Positions 7,558 through 17,124 are shown, counted from the stretch's first letter. The stretch: DNA of 64,000 bases from Rudanella paleaurantiibacter (GCF_009184635.1 NZ_WELI01000002.1:372001-436000); one strand, 5' to 3'. Program-made: numbers and translations. The notes: generated from the letters alone by a model not told the origin.

Positions 7558-8958
7558 CTATATAAATTCCCGTGGGTCAGTAACCTTGCCGGTTACGGCG
7601 GCTGCGGCTGCTACGAGGGGACTGGCCAACAGGGTACGGGCACCGGGGCCCTGCCGCCCTTCGAAGTTGCGGTTCGAGGTCGATACCGCGTACTTACCGG
7701 CCGGAATTTTGTCTTCGTTCATGGCCAGGCAAGCCGAACAACCGGGCTGACGAAGCTGGAAACCGGCTTCCGACAGAATGTCGAGAATACCTTCTTCTTT
7801 GATCTGGGCCTCTACGATGTGCGAACCCGGCACGAGCCAGGCCGTCACGTTGTCGGCTTTCTTACGACCTTTCACAATCGACGCAAACGCCCGGAAGTCT
7901 TCGATACGGCCGTTGGTGCAGCTGCCGAGGAATACAAAATCGACGGGTTTACCCAGCATCGAATCGTTTTCGGCAAAACCCATGTATTGCAGTGATTTTT
8001 TGTAGCTGGCCGCGCCATCTTTAACGGCTTCGGCCAGCGGAATCTGGCGGGTTACGCCCGTACCGAGGCCGGGGTTGGTGCCATATGTAATCTGGGGCTC
8101 AATATCGGCCGCGTCGAACGTGAGGTCCACATCGAATTCGGCCCCTTCGTCGGTTTTAAGCGACTCGAAATACGGAACGAGCTTGTCCCAAGCTTCGCCC
8201 TGCGGGGCCAGTTCGCGGCCTTTGAGGTAGTTCAGCGTGGTTTGGTCGGGGGCTACCATGCCGCCCCGCGCGCCCATCTCGATGCTCATATTGCAGACCG
8301 TCATACGGCCCTCCATGGTCATGTTACGGAACACATCACCCGCATATTCTACAAAGTACCCCGTAGCGCCACTGGCCGAAATCTGCGAAATAATGTACAG
8401 GATAACGTCTTTGGGCAGAACGCCCTTGCCCACCGTACCATTGACCGAAATCCGCATTTTCTTCGGCTTCGGCTGCATGATACACTGCGTAGCCAGTACC
8501 ATTTCCACCTCCGAGGTGCCGATACCGAACGCAATGGCCCCGAAAGCCCCGTGCGTGCTGGTGTGTGAGTCGCCACAAACGATGGTCATACCGGGTAGGG
8601 TAATGCCGTTTTCGGGACCTACTACGTGCACAATTCCGTTTTTCTGGTGGCCCAGACCCCAGTGCGAGATGTTGTATTTTTTAGCGTTACGCTCCAGAGC
8701 CGCCAACTGATTGGCCGACAGCGGGTCGGCAACGGGCAGGTGCTGGTTCAGGGTGGGCGTATTGTGGTCGGCCGTGGCAAAGGTGCGGCCCGAAAACAGG
8801 ACACCCGCGCCCCGTCCTTCGAGGCCCAGGAAAGCAACCGGGCTGGTTACTTCGTGAATAAAATGACGGTCGATGAACAACACATCGGGCCCATCTTCGA
8901 CATGCCGGATGACGTGGGCATCCCAGACTTTATCGAACAAGGTTTTGGGGGTACTCAT
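7558..8958 (-). CDS. leuC: 3-isopropylmalate dehydratase large subunit
   Basis: Aconitase-superfamily subunit carrying a [4Fe-4S] cluster. The 466-residue product has [20 protein letters not shown], the first cluster Cys in [12 protein letters not shown] and the other two in [10 protein letters not shown], all in the expected order. Length is typical for bacterial LeuC. It is the first gene of the leuC-leuD-(leuA-like)-leuB run. The 250 bp upstream hold a GC-rich hairpin but no strong TAnnTTTG promoter that I can see. Confidence 0.97.
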   Translation of the reverse strand: MSTPKTLFDKVWDAHVIRHVEDGPDVLFIDRHFIHEVTSPVAFLGLEGRGAGVLFSGRTFATADHNTPTLNQHLPVADPLSANQLAALERNAKKYNISHWGLGHQKNGIVHVVGPENGITLPGMTIVCGDSHTSTHGAFGAIAFGIGTSEVEMVLATQCIMQPKPKKMRISVNGTVGKGVLPKDVILYIISQISASGATGYFVEYAGDVFRNMTMEGRMTVCNMSIEMGARGGMVAPDQTTLNYLKGRELAPQGEAWDKLVPYFESLKTDEGAEFDVDLTFDAADIEPQITYGTNPGLGTGVTRQIPLAEAVKDGAASYKKSLQYMGFAENDSMLGKPVDFVFLGSCTNGRIEDFRAFASIVKGRKKADNVTAWLVPGSHIVEAQIKEEGILDILSEAGFQLRQPGCSACLAMNEDKIPAGKYAVSTSNRNFEGRQGPGARTLLASPLVAAAAAVTGKVTDPREFI

Positions 8959-8991
8959 AACAGAGAGGACATTAAGTGTTCGTTACGCGAT

Positions 8992-9054
8992 GCGGGCGTA
9001 CGTCGGCTTTAGCGATCCTGTGTATTCATTGAGCACCCAGGAGCCGACGCCCGC
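8992..9054 (-). promoter_or_regulatory. GC-rich hairpin in the leuC 5' region
   Basis: Arms 8992-9008 and 9042-9054 pair over 13 bp with a 4-nt bulge, and a shorter inner stem (TCCTG with CAGGA) extends it. It lies 34-96 nt before the leuC ATG. No T-tract follows on either strand, so it is not a simple terminator. It may be a leader structure for the leucine operon or just another palindromic element. Confidence 0.4.
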
Positions 9055-9208
9055 AAACTCTGCAACAAATGTGCAGGTTTCGGTACGATCTGGCATCCCG
9101 TTGTTCGTCCAGTAAATAGCGATTTTAGTTCAAACGGTAGTTTTGTGCGTAAAACAACATAAAGGCTAATAAGATATTTGTCAGCCATTTTCCATATCAC
9201 ACCTATTT

Positions 9209-9976
9209 CTATTTCAACCCTTTACTCAGACGCTCCCACTCAAAAGCGGGGCCAATGTCGAGTTTGTCAGCGCGGAAATTGGCATGGGTCAGAATACCAC
9301 TGAACCCATTGATGCGGTTCTCGGTAAGCAAATTGTAGCGTTCGGATTCGGGCAACAAAGCCCGTTTGATATTGTACTTGCGCGTCAGGTAGCGCAGTAG
9401 CACAATTAAACTATCGTACTGCTTCGAGGTAAACGTAGCAAAGTAACTTTTGCCCCGGAAAGGCGTTTTGAGGGCCTTGAAATGGGCCGTGTCGGTCAGG
9501 CTACAGTAGATATCGTCGGAGTTGTTATCGGAGCAGAGGTTGTTGCCAATCTTGTTCAGAAAACCAATGTTCGAGATTTCGATGGCGATTGTCCGCTTAC
9601 TCATGGCGGTATTACCACCAACCGCCCCCGGCCCGAGGTGATACGCCCATTTTTTCGACGACCAAAGGTTCAGGATACTCCCGTCGCGGGCAACCACAAA
9701 GGGCACCGATATTTCCTGCGATGGCGCCGTCAGCGAAGCTACATCACCTTTTAGATAGCCCGCTGTGTAATGCAGCACAATGTGCGTTTTCGCTACTTCC
9801 TCATCAAAAAAGAACGATGTATCGCCATTCTCGCGACCGCACCGGATATACGTCAGCTTACCCGACTCGCCCGGAATGGGCACGGTTGTCGGCGTCAGAA
9901 TATGTTTACGGCCCATGCTGTCGAGGCCGTTATCGAAGAAAGATTGTTCGTAGGTAATGAGGCTTGCGGGTTTCAT
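9209..9976 (-). CDS. N-acetylmuramoyl-L-alanine amidase, Amidase_2 family
   Basis: Cleaves the bond between MurNAc and L-Ala in peptidoglycan. The 255-residue protein shows the zinc-amidase core: HIVLHYTAG (His69 as likely metal ligand), then SVPFVVARDGSI and KWAYHLG, and a C-terminal GFSGILTHANFRADKLDIGP segment with a second His before a D-x-G-P motif. No signal peptide is evident, so it may act on recycled muropeptides or leave by an unseen route. It is separated from leuC by 250 bp and is probably its own unit. Confidence 0.85.
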   Translation of the reverse strand: MKPASLITYEQSFFDNGLDSMGRKHILTPTTVPIPGESGKLTYIRCGRENGDTSFFFDEEVAKTHIVLHYTAGYLKGDVASLTAPSQEISVPFVVARDGSILNLWSSKKWAYHLGPGAVGGNTAMSKRTIAIEISNIGFLNKIGNNLCSDNNSDDIYCSLTDTAHFKALKTPFRGKSYFATFTSKQYDSLIVLLRYLTRKYNIKRALLPESERYNLLTENRINGFSGILTHANFRADKLDIGPAFEWERLSKGLK

Positions 9977-10021
9977 GCCTGCAAGTTAGGTTGATTCGGT
10001 ACATTCCGGATGGTGCCCACT

Positions 10022-11623
10022 TTACAGGCTCACGATGTAATCGAGCAGTTGGTCTATTTCGGTTTGCGGACGGTTTCGGAGCAGGTTTTCGTACATAAGC
10101 GACTTGGTTTCGTCGGTTGTTTTAGCAATCTCACTCCGGGGAATTTTGACAATCTGATTACCCACCAGCATGAGCGAAACCTGCTTCTCATCGGCATAAA
10201 CCACCCGGCCCAACAGCACCTGACCATCTTTTTTGGTGATTCGGGAGCCCGCCATGCCCGGTTTGATTACCCGCGAGGGATTCAGAATTTCACCCAGAAT
10301 CTCCTCACGCGACAACTGCTTACCGATGCCTTTCAGATTCGGGCCGAGCAATTCGGTCGTACCGTCAACCTGATGACAGGCCAGACAAGCATACTCGGCA
10401 AAAAGCTGCCGCCCTGCTTCGCGCGAACTGACCGACGCCAACGGCCGGTTGCCGTTGCGGACTTTAGCCGGTTGGCCCGCCAGGGCCGGGTCGTATTCGA
10501 GCTTGTAAAAACTTCCCGATCGGGGCTGGGTTGAGTTGTACCAGTAATCGGCTACGCCATGATTGGCCAGATATAAGGCCCCGTTTTGGCCAAAAGCGAG
10601 GGCCGAGAGTTTGGGAACATCGGCAATAGCCTGCTCGCGGAAGCTGTACCGGCCATCGGGTGCGCGGGTAATCGACACCCGGCTCACGGCCCCCCGCGTC
10701 CAACGTTCGCCGGGACCGTAGAATGCCACAAACAAATCCCCGGCAGTACCACCAAACGGGTTGTCGGGGCGGTTGAACACAATGCCTGATGGAGCCACTT
10801 CGGTTTCGAGCGAATAGGCCGGTTCCTGCACCGTTTCGGCCGTTTTATACTTGGGTTTGTTGTGGCCGTAAAAACCACCTTTCACTAACAGATTCAGCTC
10901 TTCGGTGGGGTTGCCACCACCCGCGTTATCGGTAAAAAACAGGTCGCCATGCTCGTTGAACGCCATTCCGTACACCGACCGAATGCCGGTTGCTACTTTA
11001 GACACCTGCTTGCCATCGGGCGAAATCCGCAGAATAGCCCCCCGATAGAGGTTAGGGTCGGGGGAGGCTCCCGCATTCCACGAGTCGGTAGTGAGGGCGC
11101 AGTATAGCCAGCCATCGGGGCCAATGAGCATACCCGCCGTCCATTCGTACGGGTGCCGACTGTAGGGAATATCCTTGAAAACGGTCCAGTTTTTGTCGGC
11201 TTTACCGTCGTTGTTTGTATCCAGAAATGCCCGAATTTCCTGGCTCGTCCCGATAAAAACGGTATCGCCTTTGTGGGTAAACCCTCCCGGCGATTGTAGC
11301 CCCAGCGCCGTAACATTGCAGTACAGAGCGGCCTCATCTTCGAGCCCGTCGCCGTCGGAGTCGCGCAGGCGGTACACCTCACCACTTTTGTTAGCCGCAA
11401 ACAATTGGCCGCGCGGCCCCAGCGCCAACTGGACTGGGTTCAGAATCCGGACGCCCTTCGTGATGGGCAGTTTGGTCAGGCGGTACGGGCCATACACGGC
11501 CACGGTTGTGTCGGCAGTTGCGTGGGAGTCGGGCTGGAGACCGGCCCAGCGGTAGGCCGACAGGCCGAAAGCGGTCAGGCACACGCCCAGAACAAGCCAT
11601 AACGGAGTAATTTTCGTCTTCAT
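10022..11623 (-). CDS. PQQ-dependent sugar dehydrogenase-like protein fused to cytochrome c
   Basis: A 533-residue exported protein. An N-terminal hydrophobic segment (about 8-27) precedes a six-bladed propeller like soluble glucose/sorbosone dehydrogenases (repeated GPDGWLYCAL, NEHGDLFFTDNAGGGNP style loops). A C-terminal heme domain follows, with CxxCH at 413-417 (CLACH) and a distal Met in IKPGMAGS. The expected role is periplasmic sugar or aldehyde oxidation with electrons passed to the fused heme. The substrate is unknown. The next gene upstream encodes a cupin and ends 27 bp before this start, so the two may share a transcript. Confidence 0.82.
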   Translation of the reverse strand: MKTKITPLWLVLGVCLTAFGLSAYRWAGLQPDSHATADTTVAVYGPYRLTKLPITKGVRILNPVQLALGPRGQLFAANKSGEVYRLRDSDGDGLEDEAALYCNVTALGLQSPGGFTHKGDTVFIGTSQEIRAFLDTNNDGKADKNWTVFKDIPYSRHPYEWTAGMLIGPDGWLYCALTTDSWNAGASPDPNLYRGAILRISPDGKQVSKVATGIRSVYGMAFNEHGDLFFTDNAGGGNPTEELNLLVKGGFYGHNKPKYKTAETVQEPAYSLETEVAPSGIVFNRPDNPFGGTAGDLFVAFYGPGERWTRGAVSRVSITRAPDGRYSFREQAIADVPKLSALAFGQNGALYLANHGVADYWYNSTQPRSGSFYKLEYDPALAGQPAKVRNGNRPLASVSSREAGRQLFAEYACLACHQVDGTTELLGPNLKGIGKQLSREEILGEILNPSRVIKPGMAGSRITKKDGQVLLGRVVYADEKQVSLMLVGNQIVKIPRSEIAKTTDETKSLMYENLLRNRPQTEIDQLLDYIVSL

Positions 11624-11650
11624 AAAAGGTGGTAAAGCGGTCGATTTTTA

Positions 11651-12190
11651 TCAATAGTTCAGGCCAATCAGGTTTCCCACAAAACCCAGAACGCGGACAG
11701 CGGCATCGGGCGGGTTGCGGGCAATGATGTCATTTCGATACCGATTCATCAGCACGCCCATGTACAGCATTGTTTTGGGGTTCATCGAAAACTCGGTTTG
11801 CCGGTTGTTCGTCACCTTATCCAGAACTTTGCTCACGTCTTCGAAGTACTCTTCCATCCGCAGGGCGGGCTGATGCGCGTTCAGCACGGTCACCGTTTGG
11901 TTAGTCGGATTCCGAAACGTGTGGGAAACACCGGCGGGCACCATCAGCTTATCGCCTTCGCGGGCAACGACCCATTTGTCTTTAACAAAAAACTCCATCT
12001 CGCCTTTGAGCACCTCGTACGTTTCAATCGCATTGGGGTGAATATGCAGCAGGGGGTCTTTCATGTTGCAACCGGGCAATAGTTCCCAGTGCAGGTCGAG
12101 CGACTTTCCGTTGGTATCGGCCCTCGTTTGCAGCACCGTAAATAGCATACCCAGCGGAGTGAGGTCCAGGATTTGGTTGGCCGTTGCCAT
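11651..12190 (-). CDS. cupin domain protein
   Basis: A 179-residue protein with one cupin barrel: HIHPNAIETYEVLKGE (metal-ligand motif 1: H, H, E) near 48-64 and a second motif around VPAGVSHTFRNP near 87-98. No signal peptide. Cupins of this kind range from sugar isomerases to dioxygenases, so no reaction can be named. It lies 27 bp upstream of the cytochrome-fused dehydrogenase and probably forms an operon with it. A 209-bp gap separates it from the NmrA-like gene. Confidence 0.8.
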   Translation of the reverse strand: MATANQILDLTPLGMLFTVLQTRADTNGKSLDLHWELLPGCNMKDPLLHIHPNAIETYEVLKGEMEFFVKDKWVVAREGDKLMVPAGVSHTFRNPTNQTVTVLNAHQPALRMEEYFEDVSKVLDKVTNNRQTEFSMNPKTMLYMGVLMNRYRNDIIARNPPDAAVRVLGFVGNLIGLNY

Positions 12191-12399
12191 AGCTTTTACC
12201 TGTTACATGTTGGTGATTAGGTTTACGAGAGTCTGCCCGGCCTATACAGATTGTACGGGACAGCATCATGGCAAACAAATTGCAAAAACACACGTAACTA
12301 TAAAAGAACTATTTATTAATCAGACGCTTACCGAACAATAAATATACACTTAGGTTACTTACTGTTAACAAAAGCGAGGAGGCTACTGCAAGCATAGTA

Positions 12400-13299
12400 T
12401 CAACTGGCTCGGCTCGCCAGTACTTCTCGGATAGTTGTCCAGCGAATTCCTGCATACCGATTGTTGTCGAGTGGGTTCAGTTTAGGAAGCCCACTGAACA
12501 TATCGTGCAAATACTGCATCCCTTGCCAGGGCGGGAATACTTCCTGTTCGCTGGGGGCAATGGTTTTTGTGATACGGATCAACGTCCTGAAAGCCCGCAG
12601 ACTTCCAATCCGGAATAGTCTAAATGTCTTTCCCGTAACCTGCGTAGCGGCCTGTTTCAAATCCATCACATCAGCAATTTCTCCGGCAATACGCAGGTAG
12701 CGGGGTGTCGTATCGCCCAGAGCAGCTAAAGCCGTAAAATGGGTGGTGTTATCAAGCGTCGTGAAGTCGAGCAGTTTGCCAGCATCGCCCCAATAAGCAA
12801 TCCGCCGGAGGCCGAAAAGAACCACCGGGGCCTGTCCCGTCAGGAGGTCGGTGAACATGCCGTTCAGCACAGACGTAGCCGCAATCGGTGCTTTATCCAG
12901 CCGCTGGGCAAACTCCCTGCGTAAATCCAGGTTCCGGTTGGAACCGGGTGGTAACCGGGTGTAGTCGATGCAGTAGTCCGACGGGATAAATCGAGGGACG
13001 TGGGCGGCCACGGCAGCCTGAAGCAGGTTCGTTTGGGCGTCTATAATCACCTCGCGCAGCCCCGACAATGCCGAAACCACACAATCGCCGTCGGCACAAG
13101 CCTGCGCTAATTGATTTAAGTCTTTGTAATCAACCTCGACAATTTCAACGCCCTGTTGCTTCAGAGCTACCACTGCGTCACCGGCGCTTCCTCGGCGAAC
13201 CAATGCGCGAACCGTGGCCCCCGACTGAATGAGGTAATGGGCGATTTTAAGGCCAAGTGCGCCTGTGGCACCGGCGAGGATGATCCGTTTTTGTTGCAT
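12400..13299 (-). CDS. NmrA-like NAD(P)-binding oxidoreductase or regulator
   Basis: A 299-residue Rossmann-fold protein of the atypical SDR group. The nucleotide loop GATGALG is at 10-16, followed by VRRGS, which favours NADP. The middle holds RFIPSDYCIDY, and the C-terminal half fits NmrA/isoflavone-reductase-like families. These either reduce quinones or aromatic ethers or sense NADP. No partner gene helps to choose. It stands alone in the minus-strand run. Confidence 0.78.
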   Translation of the reverse strand: MQQKRIILAGATGALGLKIAHYLIQSGATVRALVRRGSAGDAVVALKQQGVEIVEVDYKDLNQLAQACADGDCVVSALSGLREVIIDAQTNLLQAAVAAHVPRFIPSDYCIDYTRLPPGSNRNLDLRREFAQRLDKAPIAATSVLNGMFTDLLTGQAPVVLFGLRRIAYWGDAGKLLDFTTLDNTTHFTALAALGDTTPRYLRIAGEIADVMDLKQAATQVTGKTFRLFRIGSLRAFRTLIRITKTIAPSEQEVFPPWQGMQYLHDMFSGLPKLNPLDNNRYAGIRWTTIREVLASRAS

Positions 13300-13329
13300 G
13301 GGAGTACTACCATCTGTGCAGCCAAAAGG

Positions 13330-13440
13330 TTATTGACGCATTACCCTATGTGACCCGCTTCCGTAACCACTCTCCATGCTCACGCCTGATACCTTCCCAT
13401 AGAGGTTGAAGGCATTCCCATCAGGCTCATCCAATACCAT
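13330..13440 (-). pseudogene. possible coding remnant
   Basis: The 292-bp gap between the NmrA-like and GNAT genes holds a short minus-strand frame of 36 codons. It starts MVLDEPDGNAFNLYGKVSGV; the DGNAF-x-x-x-GKV pattern recalls a block seen in some conserved or phage-type proteins (from memory). No longer frame continues it. It may be a decayed gene end or chance. Nothing else was seen in the gap. Confidence 0.2.
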
Positions 13441-13591
13441 CCCCTACTTCGAGCAAAACAGGCTACTGGTCGACCACGGTCTCAAAACGACCTGGACAAT
13501 CTACAGCGTGTGAACGGGTAACCGTCAGCTAGTCCACTTTGGGCGACATCCACCTACTGCTTATGCGCCCTTGCAGAATGTAACACGATTT

Positions 13592-14149
13592 TCAAGTCGA
13601 TTGACCAACCTGTTTCAACTGCCCACCCCGCCAGCCGGCAGCCGAAATTCCAAACAGCAGCAGGGTATCGTCGCCTTCGCGCGTCAGCTCGGTTTCGAGC
13701 GTGAAGCCCAGCCGGTTCAGCAACCCCACCGAAGGCGCATTGGTCGGCAATGTGATTGCCTGTAGTTTGGGAAGCCCCAGCTCAGTAAACCCAACAACAA
13801 GAGCTTGTCGGGCTACCTCATAGGCATACCCCTGCCCCACAAAGCCCGGCAACAGAGCATAGCCAATATCGGGGTGTTCGAGGTAATCGCGTTGCATGAA
13901 GCCACATAGGCCAATGGGGACGCCGGCTTGTTTGAGCGTAACCCGACCCAGCCCAAAACCGAAGCATTCGTAGTTTTTCAACGGCCCCTGCCGCAGATAC
14001 TCTTCCGCCTGCTGTTCGGTGTGTACGTTGCAGTCACCGATGTACTGGAGCCAACCGGGCGTATTGAGCAATTCGACAATAAACGGGCTATCGGCGAGGG
14101 TCAGCGACTCAAGTCGTAAGCGCTCCGTTTCGAAAACCAGACGATTCAT
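13592..14149 (-). CDS. GNAT family N-acetyltransferase
   Basis: A 185-residue acetyltransferase of the RimJ/RimL type. The N-terminus MNRLVFETERLRLESL and the ITLPTNAPSVGLLNRLGF segment are typical. The acetyl-CoA loop is represented by LPGFVGQGYAYEVARQAL. The substrate is not predictable. The ATG at 14149 is preferred; the 18 in-frame codons before it come from the AT-rich palindrome and are not family-like. Confidence 0.88.
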   Translation of the reverse strand: MNRLVFETERLRLESLTLADSPFIVELLNTPGWLQYIGDCNVHTEQQAEEYLRQGPLKNYECFGFGLGRVTLKQAGVPIGLCGFMQRDYLEHPDIGYALLPGFVGQGYAYEVARQALVVGFTELGLPKLQAITLPTNAPSVGLLNRLGFTLETELTREGDDTLLLFGISAAGWRGGQLKQVGQST

Positions 14150-14151
14150 AA

Positions 14152-14265
14152 GTGAATGAACAATGCAAAATGTATAATGAACAATTATATTACCTTCTGA
14201 CAATCAGTCATTTCATTCTGCATTTTACATTGTTCATTCTACATTTCATTCTGTCTGACTACTTA
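14152..14265. repeat. AATGTATAATGA-type palindrome, copy 1
   Basis: The 5' arm, with GAATGAACAATGCAAAATG and TATAATGAACAATT (14155-14186), pairs with the 3' arm at about 14212-14253. The loop contains TATTACCTTCTGACAA and the right edge reads TCTGACTACTTA. These loop and edge sequences recur at 26974-27088, so this is a dispersed element and not a local hairpin. It sits just before the GNAT start. Confidence 0.75.
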
Positions 14266-14276
14266 GAATCTGGGCG

Positions 14277-14732
14277 CTATTGCTTTACCCGTACGTATTC
14301 TTCCGTGTTCAACCGGTCGATGCCAGCACTTTCGATCTTTTCGACGCCCCGCTGCACCAGCGTATCGTTTTTGATCCGAATAGTGAACGCAAAATCGTGT
14401 CCCTCCCAGTTGCGGTCGTTGCAGTACTCCAGATGCTCGGTGTAGAGGCTGTCGCGCAGCTCATAGCGGCCTCCGCCAGCAGCAAACGCAACAGAGGTGT
14501 CTTTGTCGCGGCCATGCTGCAAAAAGGCAAAATGCGAGCCGTTGATCACCTTGATAAACGAGGTTTTGCCGGTATAGTCGGTCACGGTGGTGTCGCCTTT
14601 TTCAACGAGCGTAGCCCGGTAAAGTTGCCACGTACCTTCGAGCGCCGGGTTGGCGGTCTGGGCTCCATCGGGCTCACGGCCGCAGGATAGCAGCAGAATC
14701 GATAAAGAGGCCAGTTGAAACAGTGCTTTCAT
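14277..14732 (-). CDS. lipocalin-like lipoprotein of unknown function
   Basis: A 151-residue predicted lipoprotein. The lipobox LLLSC places the modified Cys at about 17, after a short hydrophobic signal, so it should be anchored in the outer or inner membrane facing the periplasm. The mature part begins GREPDG and contains GTWQLYRATL followed by alternating strands, suggesting a small lipocalin-like barrel as in other Bacteroidota GTW proteins. No ligand is known. The AT-rich palindrome lies 11 bp past its stop. Confidence 0.7.
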   Translation of the reverse strand: MKALFQLASLSILLLSCGREPDGAQTANPALEGTWQLYRATLVEKGDTTVTDYTGKTSFIKVINGSHFAFLQHGRDKDTSVAFAAGGGRYELRDSLYTEHLEYCNDRNWEGHDFAFTIRIKNDTLVQRGVEKIESAGIDRLNTEEYVRVKQ

Positions 14733-14928
14733 AATCGGTAGCCGATAGATGGTTTTGGCGGTGCGTTGTTACGACACCACCCGCCCCATAAACCGCCCGG
14801 ATTAAAGTACTTACTCATCGGGGCCGACGAAACGTGTGGGGGGCTGCGTTTCTTACCCAACATCAATGCACGGGCCCGGCGGCTGACCCAACTTTGCCAC
14901 CAGCTTTTGTTGTTACTCCAAAACCACC

Positions 14929-15618
14929 ATGCTCCGTATCAGTCCCCGCTCCCTGGCCTTGCTGGCCGGATGGTCTATCGTGCTAATGGCTCTTCTGGCC
15001 GGATTTGCCCACGGCTACGTATTCAGTACTCTGTTTGTACCGGACAACGCGCCCGCTACCGTTGAGCAACTACACCTGTCCGAAACGCTATTCCGGGCCG
15101 GTATCCTCGCTTTTTGGGTTGTTTTGCTCTGCGATGTGGCCGTATCGGGAGCGCTGTATCTGTTTCTTAAACCGGTCGGTCAGCGGCTTTCGCTATGGAG
15201 TGCTGGACTACGGCTGGTGTACACCGCCATGCTGGGGGCCGCGCTCATGCACCTGAACGCCATTGTACCCCTTCTCCATACCCAAACGCCGACGGTTGCC
15301 GGGCCGGGTGAGCCCATGCTTCGGTTATTTGAGCAATTCAGCCGAGGCTGGTCGGCCGGGCTGATTGTGTTCGGGGCGCACCTGTTGGCGTTGGGTGTGC
15401 TGGTTTACCGGGCTCGGTTTGTGCCACCAGTCTGGGGTTGGTTGCTGGGGCTGGCGGGAATCTGCTACCTTGGCACAAACCTGGCCAATCTGCTTTGGGA
15501 TGCCTACCCCAGATACAAGCCAACTGTTGAAGGCATTTTGAGCCTCCCCATGATTGTGGGCGAACTGGGCTTTGGTATCTGGTTGCTCGCACGAGGAGGT
15601 AAACCAACGCAGGTGTAG
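14929..15618 (+). CDS. DUF4386 integral membrane protein
   Basis: A 229-residue membrane protein with about six hydrophobic helices, including segments near 10-30, 57-80, 92-110, 140-160, 168-188 and 205-222. The pattern and motifs such as LFRAGILAFWVVLLCDVAVS and YLGTNLANLL fit the DUF4386 family. The function of this family is not known. It is alone on the plus strand and converges with the Crp/Fnr gene, 25 bp apart. Confidence 0.82.
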   Translation: MLRISPRSLALLAGWSIVLMALLAGFAHGYVFSTLFVPDNAPATVEQLHLSETLFRAGILAFWVVLLCDVAVSGALYLFLKPVGQRLSLWSAGLRLVYTAMLGAALMHLNAIVPLLHTQTPTVAGPGEPMLRLFEQFSRGWSAGLIVFGAHLLALGVLVYRARFVPPVWGWLLGLAGICYLGTNLANLLWDAYPRYKPTVEGILSLPMIVGELGFGIWLLARGGKPTQV

Positions 15619-15643
15619 CCAACCGATTCGGCCGCTGGCACCT

Positions 15644-16222
15644 CTACGTTTTGGTCGATAACCGTTTGCGGATTCGGCTCAGCGACTCGGGGGTGACACC
15701 CAGATAACTCGCAATCTGATGCTGAGGCACACGCTGCAACAGAACCGGCCGATGGCGTTGCAGATGCTTATACCGTTCTTCGGGTGAGAGGGTCGTAAAG
15801 GTGGCAAGCTCATCCTGCATCTGCCCGAGGTTTTGCTCCATCATATCCCGCGTAATGGCCACCAGTTTCGGAAACTGGTGGTACATGGCCTGTTCGTGAT
15901 TCAAATTACCCTCGATCAGCAGGCAGTCTTCGGTACAAACCATGTAGAACCTCGACGGAACCTGATTGGCGTAACTGTTAAAATCGACAACGGCCTGCTC
16001 CTCGGTGAAGAACGCGGTGGTTTTTTCGACACCGTCCAGCAACCGGTACTGCCGAACGCACCCCGTCAGCACAAAGTAGCATGCCTGGGCTATCTCGCCT
16101 TCGCGCAGCAGATAAGTTCCTTTTTTGAACAGACGTACGGGTATGTTCCGGGCAATTTCGGTCGCTTCGGCCGGGGTGAGTAGGCCAAACTTTGACACAA
16201 AATCCAGCAGTTCAGTTTGCAT
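15644..16222 (-). CDS. Crp/Fnr family transcriptional regulator
   Basis: A 192-residue regulator: a cyclic-nucleotide-binding-like beta-roll (KGTYLLREGEIAQACYFVLTG region) and a C-terminal winged helix with VPQHQIASYLGVTPESLSRIRK as recognition region. The nucleotide-binding R/E positions of true Crp are not preserved and no Fnr-type cysteines are present, as in many Bacteroidota members whose ligand is unknown. The ATG at 16222 is used; a more distal TTG would add seven residues. It lies 24 bp after the AraC-type gene. Confidence 0.85.
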   Translation of the reverse strand: MQTELLDFVSKFGLLTPAEATEIARNIPVRLFKKGTYLLREGEIAQACYFVLTGCVRQYRLLDGVEKTTAFFTEEQAVVDFNSYANQVPSRFYMVCTEDCLLIEGNLNHEQAMYHQFPKLVAITRDMMEQNLGQMQDELATFTTLSPEERYKHLQRHRPVLLQRVPQHQIASYLGVTPESLSRIRKRLSTKT

Positions 16223-16246
16223 ACGTTTTGCAGTTTGCCCCAACCG

Positions 16247-17122
16247 TTACCCTACCCGCTTGGGCGTGGCTCCGTACTGTTGCTTGTAGGCTTTGATAAA
16301 GTGAGACACGCTTTCGTACCCGATTTCCATACTAACCTCCGACACGTTTTTGGCCGTGTTGCGCAGGAGAAAATGGGCGTGTTCGAGCCGTTTCTGGCGC
16401 ATCCATTGACCCGGCGATGTGTGAAAATGGCTTTCGAAATCGCGCTTGAATGCCGACAAACTCCGCCCCGACAATCGGGCCAACTCACTCATTGACAATG
16501 GCTTGAGCAGGTACGCGTTCATCAGGTAATCGAGGTCGGTTTTCTGGCCCTGATAAATATCGAGCAGGATACCGCGCAGTTGGCCGGTGGTGTCGAGTTC
16601 GAGCAGATGAATGAGTAACTCCTGGTATTTGAGCCGCAGCAACTCGTTCAGGTACGGCGTATCGGCCCCGAAATACGGCAACAGCGATTGAATAAACGTG
16701 GTAAACGCCGGCGACGACGTGAGCGACAAAATGGCCTCACCCGGCAAGGGGCGCTCGGTCGAGGGCGCAAACGAGGCTTGAAATACCGGGAGGTGCTGAC
16801 TCACAAACTCCTTGAGCAGCTTCTCGTTGACGAAAAACACCAGGCTTTTGTAGTTGGTGTCGATGGATTCGTTCATGGAGTAGCACCCCCGCTGAAAAAA
16901 CAGAATCTGCCCTTTGTGTACGTGTAACTCCTGCGTGGGCGAGCTGAATTTTTTTTCGCCCTCCAGCACCACAATCACGGCATGTTCTTCAAAAAAAACT
17001 TCATTCCGTTCGGGGTACACGTCGCTCCGGTAGGCCACAAACGTCATCTCGGTGGCATCGGGCCGCCGGATACGCAAGGTCTCAAACTGACTCGGCTGAA
17101 TGGAAGAGGGAACACGGAGCAT
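16247..17122 (-). CDS. AraC family transcriptional regulator
   Basis: A 291-residue activator-type protein. The N-terminal cupin-like sensing domain (about 1-150, with EHAVIVVLEGEKKF and HKGQILFFQRG) is followed by two helix-turn-helix units at about 190-290, including LARLSGRSLSAFKRDF and SEVSMEIGYESVSHFIKAYK. The effector is unknown. The Crp/Fnr gene follows at 24 bp and the two may be co-expressed. The ATG at 17122 is immediately preceded by the first repeat unit of the GxxExxY element. Confidence 0.9.
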   Translation of the reverse strand: MLRVPSSIQPSQFETLRIRRPDATEMTFVAYRSDVYPERNEVFFEEHAVIVVLEGEKKFSSPTQELHVHKGQILFFQRGCYSMNESIDTNYKSLVFFVNEKLLKEFVSQHLPVFQASFAPSTERPLPGEAILSLTSSPAFTTFIQSLLPYFGADTPYLNELLRLKYQELLIHLLELDTTGQLRGILLDIYQGQKTDLDYLMNAYLLKPLSMSELARLSGRSLSAFKRDFESHFHTSPGQWMRQKRLEHAHFLLRNTAKNVSEVSMEIGYESVSHFIKAYKQQYGATPKRVG

Positions 17123-17124
17123 AT

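Noticed and set aside
9009-9200. 63-codon frame upstream of leuC as a leader peptide
   Set aside because: It is long, not clearly enriched for Leu runs, does not end next to a terminator, and overlaps the GC-rich hairpin by chance.
14150-14203. N-terminal extension of the GNAT protein by 18 residues
   Set aside because: It reads through the AT-rich palindrome; MNRLVFETERLRLE at 14149 is the normal family start.
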